A program made the translations under genes and the position numbers. Positions 11,918-23,800 of a stretch of DNA of 64,000 nucleotides are shown here, in pieces. The stretch covers positions 806,001 through 870,000 of the forward strand of contig JAJNNX010000012.1 in assembly GCA_023159155.1 (NCBI GenBank), written 5' to 3'. Below the pieces are notes generated by a model. It did no database searches and had not been told where the DNA came from. It was given only the letters and a program-made list of their open reading frames with translations. This DNA comes from Ustulina deusta. Lineage: Eukaryota; Ascomycota; Sordariomycetes; Xylariales; Xylariaceae. Position 1 is the first letter of the stretch, and each line of letters opens with the position of its first letter.

Positions 11918-13210
11918 GACGACGGCGGCAGCAGGAAGAGGGGGCGCTGGTGGAGGCGAGGAGCTTGGGCCGTTGAGTGAAGTCGTCAAAGCAAGTCTCG
12001 AGCAGACATTTGATGGTCTCCCGAAAAGAAGAGTCCTCTTGGTTCAGTCGTTCTTCTGGCGATACTCACTACACTGGCGACGAGGGGGCAGTGAGAGAGG
12101 GGCTGCGGACGACACGAGACAGGAAGTAGGTCGGTTGGTAGGGACGGTCTGAGACAAAGATGCGGAGGATTACTAGTCTAGTGCGGGTGTGCATGGCGTC
12201 GAAATGTGCAAGATCAGGAGACCGGAGAACGGTCGGTGTCCCTGGTGGAACAGTAATGGGATTTGGCCCGCATCTGATACGTCGAGCGCCACAGCCAGCA
12301 GTGGCAGGTGCAGGTGGCGAGCGAATTGGGTTTGGGCTTTGCTTTCCGTAAGCGGGCAACCCCTCCCCTTCCAAGGCCACTTTGCCCAAAGAGGAAACAG
12401 GATAGAGGAAAGACTTGTGGAGTTCTTCATCATTTACCGTTGATTGAAGAGAACCTCGTTGGTTAGGTGCCTAAGGTACTTAAACTAAACTGCGGTGTAC
12501 TATCTGGGCACATGAAGCACCTACGTAATCAGTTAGGTATAGGTGCATGTACGTAGCCAATGGTTCGTTTAATTGGCTTAGGTATCACTGTCTCAAGTAT
12601 CGGTTAGGTCTACATGTTAGATAAATCATTGTAACAAATGTGGCCTCACGTAACCAACTCTCTCTACAAACAACCTTGAAAGTTTCCAATTCGACTGAGT
12701 CAAGCCCTATTCAAGTGCTGTATAGTCTAAATACTGTAAACTCAAAAATAAACCGGAACCCCACTAAAACGGACGGGACGTTGACCGGAGAATCCACTGT
12801 CCACAGAGAACCCACCTGCTGTAGTGTATTACCTTAGGTAGTGGTAACCCGTGTTCCACTCCAACCCGCCCCCACCCCGCCCTAAAGGACCCAAGCTCGC
12901 CTCTTAGGTACCCCAGCGACTAACGCCGGTGCGGATTAAGTTGCAGAAAGTAAACAAATACTAGCCCAAACGCGTCTTACACTCTGCCAGCGAATCTCTC
13001 TTACAACAAAACCACATCGTCAACAATACTTCATTTCCTACTAAGCATTACTGGCACTGCGCGCTCTCCAATTGCAGATCTCATCTAAATGGACACGTCG
13101 ATTTGCAACAGTTTACATATTGGCATTATCTGACATTGCAACCCGCCTCGTGTGTGCAGCGCCCCCTCCACCATCGTCATCGCAACCATACCGGCGCTTC
13201 TACACTCGAG
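11918..13210. promoter_or_regulatory. divergent intergenic region between F-box/YccV and ApsB-like genes
   Basis: About 1.3 kb lies between two outward-facing starts. The part next to the F-box gene is GC-rich (11920-12420). The middle (12450-12640) holds clustered TAGGT/ACCTA motifs, and 12830-12925 is C-rich. A small upstream frame precedes the ApsB start and is listed separately. No other gene is visible. Confidence 0.4.
13089..13133 (+). other. candidate upstream ORF in the ApsB-like leader
   Basis: An ATG at 13089 opens a 14-codon frame (MDTSICNSLHIGII) closed by TGA, 77 nt before the main ATG at 13211. The base at -3 is T, a weak context, and the base after ATG is G. If the transcript starts upstream of 13089, scanning ribosomes would meet this frame first. 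The leader boundary is unknown, so this is inference. Confidence 0.35.
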
Positions 13211-16200
13211 ATGGACACGCCGAGGACCAACCAAGGTGATGCCACCTACCTCGGTCGCCAGCCCCCCGACTTCGACATGACCCAAGAGCCATCCTTTCAA
13301 TCACCCTCCAAAGACAACAACCTCCTCCAACAATTGCGCAATGGACGTGCCGCCAGCCTCAGAACCCCACGAGGGAGCCGTGCGCCATTGGGCGACAGAC
13401 GCAATCTCCTGTCTGGCATTGGAGGCTCCGAGTTCACGCCTATGCTCAAGTCTGCCACTCGGAATAGCGCCCGGAGACGCGGCAAGGAGAATACAAACGG
13501 CCTCGCCACCCCCGCACTGGGGAAGATTGACGAAGACATGGACATGACCAACGTGCCCGTCGAGTCCTCGCTCTACGGCCCCTCTCGCAACATGTCGTAT
13601 GTGGACGCTACTCCACTACCAGAGGTCGACGCCAGCAGCACCACATCTACCCCCGTGGTTCTGCCCACACGGCGCGGCGGCACCAAGGGTCCGTTACAGG
13701 ACGGGAACCAACTATCGCTTCGCGAGCAGGAGAACGTCATCGATAAGATCGAAAAGGAAAACTTCGGCTTAAAACTCAAGATCCACTTCCTCGAGGAGGC
13801 TTTGAGAAAGACTGGCCCGGGCTTTAGCGAAGCCGCTCTAAAAGAAAATACCGAACTCAAAGTCGACAAGGTCACGATGCAGAGGGAGCTGTCCAAGTAC
13901 AAGAAACATTTAGCATCCGCGGAGAAGGATCTCGAAACATATCAGCAGCAAATCTTGAGCGTTCAAGAGCGAGCCAAGAAGAAGTATGCCGATCAAAACC
14001 AAAAAGCAGAGAATGACGCCCTACGTCGACGCCTTGAGGATAAAGAGACCGAGATTAGTAACCTTCAGCGACAAATAAAAAGACAATCACAAGACGATGA
14101 TGACCAGGTTGGCCAGCTAAACGACGAAATCAGCCAGCTACGCGACGAGATCGGCGACCTAGAGGCTGATCTGCGCGAAAAAGACCGAGAGGTCAGCGAA
14201 CGCGAAGATACGATAGACGAATTGAAGACGAAGTCCGAAAAAATGGAGGAGAAATGGAAAACTGCACAAGCCGAAATTGAACAACTCCAACTACAACAGC
14301 TACAACACCAATCAAAGGACAACGGCCAAATCAGTGAGCTACACAAGAAGATTAGCGATTTGGAAGCTAGTCTGCGCGCAAAAAATCGAGAGGTTAATGA
14401 ACGGAAAACCGAGATTGGGGCTCTTCAGCAACAGCTAGAAGAACAGCCACAAAATGAAGGCTATGTTAGCCAGCTGCACGCCAGAGTTAGCGAATTAGAG
14501 GCTAGCTTGCGCGCAAAAGACGAAGTTGGTAAAGAACGTGAAGACAAAATAGGGGAGTTAAATACGAAGCTCCAAGGAATGGAGAAGAAGTGTAAAACTG
14601 CTGAAGCCGAAATTGGAAACCTCCAGCAGCAAACACAACGACAACTACAACGCCAATCCCAAGGTGACGGCCAAGTTAATCAGCTCCACCAAGAGATCGA
14701 CAACTTGAAAGCGAGTCTGCGTGCAAAGGATCGCGAGGCCAACGAACGCAGAGACGAGCTAGACAAATGGAAAACAAAGTTCGAGGAAGTAAAGGCCGAT
14801 TTACGCGCAAAGGACGAAGAGGCCAACGAACGTAAAGATGAGATGGGTGAATTGACATCGAAATTGGAAGAAATGGAGCAGAGGTGGAAAACTGCTCAAG
14901 CAAAAATCCAGATCCTTCAGCAACAACTACAGTCACAGAACGACAGCCATATTCACCAGCTACGCAATAAGATCAGCGATTTGGAAGCTGACCTTCTCGC
15001 AAAAGACCAAGAAGCTGACGAGCGTGAAGGCGACATAGATGAATTAAATAGGGAGCTCGAAAAGGTGGACGCTACTGTGTGCGCAAAAGATCGAGAGATT
15101 AAGGAACGCGAAGATGAGATGAAGGGTTTAAAGGCAAAGCTTGAAAAAGTAGAAGGGAAATGTAAGACTGCTGAAGGGAGAGTCACCGAGCTAGAGAATG
15201 GCCCATCGCGCGAGGATCTAGCTGAAGCAAAGGAGACGATCAAAGTGCTCGAAGGTAACATCCGTCGTCTCCAACAGCAGCTTGACGATAGGAAGGATAA
15301 GTTACAGCAAGCGATCGACGCCGAAGGGAGTCTATCGGCCAAGGAAAAGAAACTGCAAGACACCCTGAACAGCGAGATCGAGCGACATAAAAGCGAGGAA
15401 ACTGTGCTTAGTCGCCAGATCGACGCCCTTAAACGTGATCTTCAGGCTCGACAGTCCGCCTTGACAAGTCTCCGCGACACTCTGAACAGCGAGACTGAGC
15501 AACATAAAAGCGAGGAAACTGTGCTTAATCGCCAGATCGACGCCCTTAAACGTGATCTTGAGGCTCGACAATCCGCCTTGACAAGTCTCCGCGACACTCT
15601 AAACAGCGAGACCGAGAGACACAAGAACGAGGAAGCTGTATTGGGTCGCCAAATTGACGAACTTAAACGCAATCTTAATACCCAGCAATCCAACGTCCTA
15701 AATAGCGAAACCGAGCGACACAAAAGTGAGGAGGCTACGCTCAGTCGGCAGATTGATGACCTTAAACGTGACCTTGATGCTCGGCAATCCACGTTGGTAA
15801 GCCTCCGCAATGAGATTTCGGACCTTCGAGACGATCTTCTACAGGCTGAGCTCGATTGCCAAGAACAGGCGGAGAAGATTGAGGCTCTGGAGGATGAAGT
15901 CGAAGTCCTGCAAGCCACGCTTGATGAGGAATCGGAAGAGGCAAACCGGAGACTAAGACAGGCCGACGCGCTATGTCAGGATCTCAGGCGTCAATTAGAG
16001 CTCTCCAAACAGGAACAAGTATCACGAGTCGATCGCCTTGGTCAGCTGGAAGGCTCCGACAAAGTTGCCGAAGACCTGGGTCGGCAACTAGAAGAAACCA
16101 AGCAAAAACTTCAAGATGCTGAAGAGGAATGCAGAGATTTCAGGCGAAAAGTAGATAGCGCATCCCGTCAACAGTCAAGAGAGGTCACGCAAGCCAACCA

Positions 16201-17070
16201 AGCAACGGAAGACTTAAAGCGGCAGCTTCTGCGAGCACAGAGGGAATCCAAGAAGGCCATGCTTTTATGTGAAGATTTACGTTCGCAACTAGATACGGCT
16301 AGGCAAGACCTAGACTATGCAAACCCATTATGCAAGGAGCTCCGCCAAAAGCTCGACCGAGCGCGGAGCGAACGCGCTGCGTATCAAGCATCGGCCGAGA
16401 AATTGCAGATTGACTGTGAACGGTTGAAGAAGGGAGCGCAAGAAGCCCTGGCTTGGATTCAGGCAAAGAATGCAGAGAAACCGAGCTCACTTGCTCCCGG
16501 TCCAATCAAGAAGGCGGCCATGGCAACCTTCCGATACGGCGACGTTGTCATGGACGTCGTAGACCAGAAAGACCATGAGGCTGTCATCCGCGCCGCGGAC
16601 TCGGCCCAACGGCGACACGAGAAAGAGCTCCGCGGCATGGCAATACAGATGGAGTGGATGCAAGCGCGCTGGGAGCGCGAGTCAAAGCTACGGAATGATG
16701 GTGCCTTTGCTAAGAAGTTCCTCCAGCTGCGACTAGACATTGCGGATGCCTGGTAAGTTCTTTTGCTCTGTTCTATTTTTTCGCTTGTATTCAAGGCGCC
16801 TATACTAACAGCCTTCGCAGCAACAAAGCAGATCTCCGTATCCTCAACCGGATCCATCAGGACCTTGGCCTCAAGTCACCAAGCGAGCTTCTGATAAAGA
16901 GACAGAAGAATCGCAAACCTATAAATAAGCTCAAGGTCTTCGTGGGCGTCATCCGGGCTGTGGCCCGCATGCGGGTTGAAGCGCGGAAATGGGGTGCGCA
17001 TGAGAAGACGCGGCTGAGACTGGTCGCGGCCTGGGAAGAGCAGAAGCAGAAACAAGTGGTCTGCCAATGA
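13211..17070 (+). CDS. apsB: ApsB/Mto1-like microtubule-organising-centre coiled-coil protein (CM1 domain)
   Basis: ApsB/Mto1 proteins recruit the gamma-tubulin complex to non-nuclear and spindle-pole-associated microtubule-organising centres and control nuclear positioning in hyphae. Two exons, 13211-16752 and 16821-17070, with a 68-nt intron (GTAAGT; ACTAACA branch), give 1263 residues. I chose the ATG at 13211 because the frame upstream of it has only non-ATG codons. The N-terminus (1-165) is disordered, basic and rich in S/T-P. Residues about 169-240 form the Centrosomin N-terminal motif (LREQENVIDKIEKENFGLKL), the known gamma-TuRC binding element. Residues 250-1110 are almost continuous coiled coil with two internal repeat families. 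The C-terminus, about 1135-1200 (EKELRGMAIQMEWMQARWER, then FAKKFLQLRLDIADACN), resembles the Mto2-binding region. A Pcp1/PcpA-type spindle pole protein is the main alternative, but the C-terminus favours Mto1/ApsB. Confidence 0.85.
14130..15200 (+). repeat. degenerate coiled-coil repeat within the ApsB-like gene
   Basis: A module of the type ISDLEASLRAKDREVNER occurs seven times, starting near 14130, 14350, 14490, 14697, 14788, 14971 and 15066. Most copies are followed by a WKTAQAEIEQLQQQ-like segment and a Gln-rich spacer. Copies differ at many positions, so this is an older amplification within the coding region. Confidence 0.7.
15359..15814 (+). repeat. 117-bp in-frame tandem repeat in the ApsB-like gene
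   Basis: Four consecutive copies of a 39-residue unit (DTLNSETERHKSEETVLSRQ continuing IDALKRDLQARQSALTSLR) start at about 15359, 15476, 15593 and 15698. The first two are nearly identical at DNA level. The third is shortened by four codons. The phase is kept throughout, so the heptad pattern continues. Confidence 0.85.
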
Positions 17071-18950
17071 GCGGGCATGCCATCTTTTTCAACGTCAGGG
17101 AATTGCATATCGGATAATCGAGGGATAAGGGTTGGGCGGCGTTCTGTGGGGGTTCACTGTTATCATTGAACCAAGAAGGAGTCTGGTTGCTGAAAGGTTG
17201 GCACTGCATACACTCTGTTGTCCTTGGAGGATACCAAATATGATTCTTCGTGGTTCAAGCGTTGCTTCCGCGTCAAACTCAATACTAAGAATGGAAATAT
17301 TCAATCGCGCTAAATACCCGCTTGGAGTATTGATATCCCTTCGTCCTGATCTCGAGTACAGTATGGATTGCAATGAGTATTACAGTTACAACAATTTTCG
17401 AGTGTATAGTCCCTTATGATCACCCATATACAAAATCACAATCTCGATAGTCTTCAGGTTGAACATTTCTAGCAGCACAGCAAATCTGTTTCGTCAGCCT
17501 AGCTAGATAGAACCAATCACCTCCACAATATCTGATCATGTAAGTTGTTCCAGCCGATGCGTGAACAGGAGAACAAGCAAATGGCATGTTGCTCGAACTC
17601 TAGATGTGGACAGCCAGCCGCAGTCATGTCAGGGACCACGGTCACAGGAGGATAGAAGCTACTCCTGCGGGCTTGTGCTGTAGTATATGTCTATATAAAG
17701 GACTGACTGACCCCCCCCCCCCCCCCCCCCCAAAAAGATTGAGAGAAGGGAGATCAGGAATCAATGATATTGAGCCCTTGCGTATACCCTTCTACCTACC
17801 TGTGACCTACCTTCACTCTGGGACATCCACCTCTGACCTTGGAAGTCATCCCCCAGCCCCCGCGTACCTCTCCTTTTGCGCCAAAAATACAGTGACATTC
17901 CACCCTCCTGTGAGGTGTATTGTGGAAATATCTGATAGAAGTTGCAACAAAGCGTCGCAGGATTTATAGCAGATATCCAGCAAGATATATTTTCTTCGCA
18001 TAGATAATGTTACCTAATGGTACACATTTGTATCTATCTAGTACATACCTGGTCGTTCAGTAGGTAGGTAGGTCGTGTGAAAAGAGGACATGTTCCCTGC
18101 ATGCCGCAGCAGGCACCAGGTTCGCAATCGTGACAGGAATAACGGAAACCACATCATCCACAATCCTGGTATAAGATTCGACCTTGATCTACGCGAAGTA
18201 TTTTCAAACCTATTTGGTAATGCCTATACATAGATCGGAACTACCGAGGACAGGCTAGATTAGCAAAGTACCTAGCTATCAAAGCAGACTTCTTGTCTAG
18301 GTCGGCAGATAATGGGGTTGGGAAGAAAAAGGGAAAAGAGGTATTCAGCGGTATAAAAGTGCCAAACAAACTCCCCGTTCGTTGATTACCAGTCAAATTA
18401 ACAAGACAAGAACATACTAGTAGCGTGGTCTCATTTTCAAGTGTACCAGAACAAAAAAAACTTGACATTGTCAAAAACAGACATAGGGAGAAGAAAAATG
18501 CTATTGTGTATCATCTATAAAACAACGATAAAGGCCCAATGAGGGGAGACACACCGACAAGACTCATCTTATTTGCTAGCACGACTTGAGGTATCTAGCT
18601 AGCCGCGCGAACTTGTCAAAATAGGTAGATATATATTATATTCGCTTCTTCCCAATACAGCAAGACAGGTAGCCGTCCTCGTTAATCCGTCCGTACTTAT
18701 CCCCAAAAAATAGAAGGCCTATCCATCCATTCATCGTGATCTCGTCAAGTTTGGCTAGGAATATTACATCGCTTCACGCGGGATCTCCTATTTTTGGATG
18801 CTAGCAAGTGTGAATGGACCGCCCCGGGACCCCGGACTGTATGTGTGTGTATACCAACTCCAACCGCTTAGAATTCGAGCGAAATCAGCGCAAACCACCG
18901 TGAAAATAAAATACTATCAAGCCTGAGGCGATCGGGAATTCTACGCTATT
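17071..18950. other. intergenic, convergent 3' ends, with poly-C tract
   Basis: This 1.9-kb stretch lies between the ApsB-like stop and the metacaspase stop. A run of 21 C is at 17711-17731, and TAGGTAGGTAGGT lies near 18060. No coding region is recognisable. Confidence 0.5.
17711..17731. repeat. poly-C homopolymer (21 C)
   Basis: There are twenty-one consecutive C on the plus strand, preceded by GACTGACTGA and followed by AAAAAG. Long C/G homopolymers are error-prone in sequencing, so the exact length is uncertain. Confidence 0.9.
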
Positions 18951-20857
18951 TTACATGACGAATAGCAGATTGGTATCTAGTGGAATCAGTTAACATGTTA
19001 CGGGTCTTTGGCGCCTCGGGGTCTGGGTGCTTACTGAGTGGGTGACTGCAAGAGAGTTGAGGCTTCTGAGTATATCGAGTAGCCAGCTCGTCACGGATGT
19101 TATTGAGGAGTTGCACGTAGCTCTGCTGAGGTTTTTTCTTGAGGGCCGTGATGAAGGCCCACGACATGGCACCAGTGGCCTGGGACGCAATCGTAGCATC
19201 CGCCCTGAAATTAGTTAGCGCTAGACACACGCAAAAAAATGCAGAGGTAGGAGAGCGAGAGGCTGTAGAGCCAACGCAACACGTCGCCCTAGATGCAAAA
19301 TCCCAGCCTGTGTAGCTGTGACCTTGTATCTAGGGCGTAAAAAAAAAACTATTTACATATTCTCATACCGCGACATAAACAAATGTCCTTCCCTTGACTG
19401 GTTGTAAGGCAAAGCCCACACAGGTGTATCTTGTAGAGGATGTATAGGAGGTTGAGATAATAAAGGATCGGCATCTAATAGTGATGACGGATGTTGAAGC
19501 GTAGAAAAGGGGTATACGAACGAGGTTTGGTCATCTTTACTGCCAGAGAGCATAACGACGTCTGCGGCTGACGTCTTGGTAGCCATAGCTCGGTTATGAG
19601 CATCTTCGCCACTAGTAGCCTTCTTGAAGAAGCCCATGATGTTGTTCGCAACGCCACCAAGATCACCCTGGCTATAGGAAGATATAACACCAAGCAGTCC
19701 TTGACCCGCTTCCTTGGCCAAATTGGGCTCCTTGAGAACACCTTGTGTTGAGTATATGTAAGGTAGATCAAGGGCTGTACCGGAGTGACACGAGTCGAAA
19801 ATAGCTGTTAGTCGTACGCCGGCCTGCAGAGGGCGGACCATAATTCTATGCATCTCGTCGTCGGTGATATGGCCGACTTGGCGGAAATCTACAGGGTAGA
19901 TAACTTCATCGTACCCATCAGGTTCATCGCCATCCAGGTCTTTCGTCTGTCCACCGTGACCTAGAAAGACATCAGTACCAGGTATCGTTGCTGGGTAGCG
20001 AGCCAGGGCGCACCTGAATAGTGAAAAAAGAGCGAGTCGTTTGGCCTCGCGTCCTTGACTAACCAATGCATCGCTCGGAGGAGATTCTGCTTCGTCGGCT
20101 GGCTCATGGGATTCTGTTGGTCGTCGGTCAAGATGACCATGTCTTCTCGCTTGTAGCCGTAGTGTTCAACTAGGTAGCTCGACATGTTCCGCACGTCATT
20201 GATACATCCCCGTAACTGTCCCCGTTGGCCAAAGTAGTTTATACCGATAAGAAGCGCTTTTCTCCGACCAGTGCAGTTGCTGTACTGGAAGGCATAATTC
20301 TCGGGCGCCCCGTGCCCAAAATGTTGCGGGCCGGAAGGGGGAGGAGGCGGCGCGCCATAGCTGCCGTGGTACGAGTTCGAGTTCGCCGTCGGAATCGCTG
20401 AATGGGATGCTCGTTAGTCCGTGACCCCATTGCATTGTGCGACACAGGAATGCTCTGTTTCTTACGCGGTCGACCATATTGATTTGGGGTATTGTTGTAG
20501 CCGCCCTGTTGCTGGGGTGGCGCCTATTACGACCATTAGCGAAAACTCATGTCGCGAACGTGAAGCAAAAGACCACGTACCTGACTATAATAAGGCTGCT
20601 GGGGAGGCTGGCTGTAACCATACTGTGGGGGAGGGTGCCCTTGTTGAGGGTAGCCGTTATATCCCTGAGGTGGCCTGGCAGTATTGTGTGTTAGTGGCGG
20701 TATGTAGAAAGAAAAAGAAAACACGGGTAATGGTTGAGTGGTCGTACGGCTGCTGATAGTAGTTCCCGTGATGCTGCTGCTGCTGCTGCTGCTGCTGCGG
20801 CGGCGGCGGTTGTTGCTGCGGCGGAGCGTATCCTCCAGGATAACTGTAGTATGACAT
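18951..20857 (-). CDS. casA: metacaspase (family C14B), type I with Q/P-rich prodomain
   Basis: Metacaspases are Arg/Lys-specific cysteine proteases linked in fungi to stress survival, protein-aggregate handling and cell death. Seven exons on the minus strand, 20857-20748, 20674-20581, 20523-20466, 20397-20014, 19960-19522, 19204-19035 and 18976-18951, give 426 residues. Residues 1 to about 115 are a prodomain rich in Gln, Pro, Tyr and Gly with eight consecutive CAG codons, as in type I metacaspases. The p20 part starts at [20 protein letters not shown]. The catalytic His is in HYSGHGGQ (about H217) and the catalytic Cys in DSCHSG (about C273); the p10 part includes [12 protein letters not shown]. 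The product ends NTNLLFVM. Introns are 53-73 nt except the fifth (317 nt), whose donor is the unusual GTTCGT. Retaining it would replace the C-terminus. The gene appears intact. Confidence 0.93.
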
Positions 20858-23800
20858 GTCCAGGGGCAAGACGGAGGACGGCACAAGGGGAAGTGAGGAT
20901 GTATCGGGTTGTGTGGTGACCAGCAAGCAACACCTCACAGACTCGTATCGGAGAAGAGCTGGCGTTGGGACCAGAGGCGTCGCGCGCGCGAGAGGCTCGA
21001 CAGCAAGGATGGTGGGGCTTTCGGATTTCGGCCTATCGGCGTGTCGGGAAGGATTCGACTTCGATTTCGACTTTGACTTCACCTCAGCCGCGGGTTGACT
21101 TGATGTTCTAGACTGGGAAAGGCTGCGAGGACACGGCGATATATATCTCTCTGTCTGCGAAGCTGGGTGGAGATGGCGATAAGAGCGTCATGTAACGATG
21201 CTATCTGCAGGCGATAAGAGTGCTCGTCAGTGTTTATATTCCGAGGTCTGTCTTGTCTGAGGAGAGGTGATGGTGAGAGACAAGGTTCGAGAGGCTAGCG
21301 GATAGAGGCTAGGTAGAGGCTAGACCCGACTCCGCCAAGACATGGTCGCTGGTGTGCCATGTACAATGTACACGGCCGACTGCGGTCATAGCGTCAGCCA
21401 TAAGCGCTGGGCTGGCGAGCGAGCCACCATAGCAACCATACTGCTTTGCTGTGCCTGCCTTTCGCTTAGGTACACATGTACACTGTACACTGCACGCCCG
21501 CCCTGACAGTCCAGATGGGTAGATGTGCAGACGAACCGATGGGCGATGATCGGGTGGGTGTTCGACAACACAGCCCTGGCTAGTGTAGTAGTCCTTACCT
21601 GCACAGAATCGTCTGCTCTGCGCTCGCTCTGCAAGGGGGCGGAGGAATTGCTAAAAGAGAATATCACTACCGGGGCTGTGCGAGGAATGTGTAGGAGGGT
21701 CCGAGGTTGCAGGGTCAGATATGACCTCAAGGTGCACGATAGAAAGAAAAGAGGATGCTAGGATACCGCGGAGGTCTTGCTCTCGTAGGGCTTGAAAGCG
21801 GGACTGGATGATGATAATGACGATACCTCGCACAGTGGGTACTTGAGGTGTGATTAGGTACCCAGGTACCTAACCGTTCTCAGTCGGTACGCTAAGAAAA
21901 ATGGAGGAATTAAAAAAAACCAGAGGGCTTGAGAGGGCCAATAACAGTACTTTTGCTGCGCTACTGGCGCGCTAGCAGGTAGCCCCCGAACGATTGGGGC
22001 TAATCTAGTTTAGCTTCGGCATACTGTGCTAAACTATATGCGGCAATATCTCTATGGAGCAGTACTAGTGTCAAGTAAGGTTTCCCGCATTATAATGTAC
22101 TTATATACATGTTGTCACACGTTACTACCATCCATACGTACGACCGTATGCCTTTAGGTAAGGTAGTATAGTATGGGTAGGGAGATATATAGACAAACTA
22201 CCTATAATATGTACATAGATTCCTATACCATTCAACTTTAAAGGTTTCTTTCATGCGAAGGTAATATGCAAGCCACCTATACTATGTCAAGATGCGTACC
22301 TCTGTACCTCCAGATCAGCTTCATGTACTCTAAGGATCTGTCCTGACTCTACAGGCCTATTATCACCTTGTTGAATACTAGTGTAGAATACTACTGTACT
22401 GCCATGACCTGTAACATGTCTGTAACCTGTTATTAGTAACGAAGGTCTTCATACTTTCTACCCCCGTCAATCCACCAGGTAATTTTCTTTTGGGAACATT
22501 ACAATTAATAAACAGCCAATGACATCGCTGAGAAGCCCATGTCGAATGGTGACTCCAAATCAAGTAACAGGCTCGCAAGGCAAGATGGGCTGTAGGGACT
22601 TTTTAACCATGGTGTTGTGTGCCAACCGAGGCGATCATCTGCTTTCGTCTTCCGTTTTCGCGTTTTCGCGTTCTCACATCTTCACGTTTTATTTTATTTT
22701 CATTGTCACGTCTCTCAGTACTTCGGCGATGATAATTTCCCTCTAGGCCTCTGTCAGGGCGAATCAACTCCTGGCATGGCATCTCCACCCCCAGGATCCT
22801 TCACCCGCCGTTGCATCGGTCCATGTAGTGTACACTACGTGTACGATGTCCCAGATGGTGTAATTCATCTACAAGAGGTATTTCTGCATGATACGATAGG
22901 CTAGATGCCTATGGATGCAGGTGCAAAAGCAGTAGGCATCGACACTGGATAGGCGGTATACCTACACTACGCAGAATGCTCGTCGGGTATTCTTGCAGGG
23001 CAAGGAAAGACAACAAGAACAAAACATTCTAGAAAAATTCTTTCGACATTCCACGCGTCCGGCAACCCCGTCCCAGAGCGATGCAATGGGCGGCGAGCAG
23101 CAGTTGTGTGTGTACGAATTAACGTCCCGGCCAACAGTTCACAGGCTTGTTGTCGGGGCTCGCACCGTTTCGGGTCCCTCATGTAACCCCCGGAAACAAA
23201 AAAGATTTCATCGACACGTTGCCGTGCAGGAGGAGGCGTCAAGGGTCCGGCAGGGGTCCGACGGGAGAGGAGGGGTGTCGGTCTGTCTCTTGGATGGGAA
23301 TAACAATTTCCCATCTGCAGCCCGATTCAATTAGGAAATCAACCGGGATATCCGTGAGAAATGGCGCACCTGAACATATTCTCCTTGGCCAATCACAGCC
23401 GGCGCTTCAGGTTCAGTGTAACCCCGATGGCATTAGCGTCATGCACGGGCATGCAATGCTGAGATTTTCCTGCATTATTGACAACCTGCTCGGTTCACGG
23501 CCTGAAGATGAGACGATGGGTCTTCGTCTGGTATTTTTATTCTCTCACGAGGTGCTATTTTCCCACCTTTGCCAACGTCACCGCTCAATCTGGATACTGC
23601 AGTACAACGTACTGTAGGTATTTGCAGTGCATCCGCCACCGCTTGCTTCTCTAGTCTATACTAGTGCGTCTGAGGCAGTGATGATGCATTAGATAATGTC
23701 TGTGCAATGGGAACTCCGAGAGTTAGGTGAGTAGGCATCGCATAGCACGGGTTAGGTATCTATTCATACCAGCTCATAGCCGCAATCGAACTGCTCAAAT

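Noticed and set aside
20734..20919. Poly-alanine frame on the plus strand
   Set aside because: It is the antisense shadow of the CAG repeat in the metacaspase prodomain.
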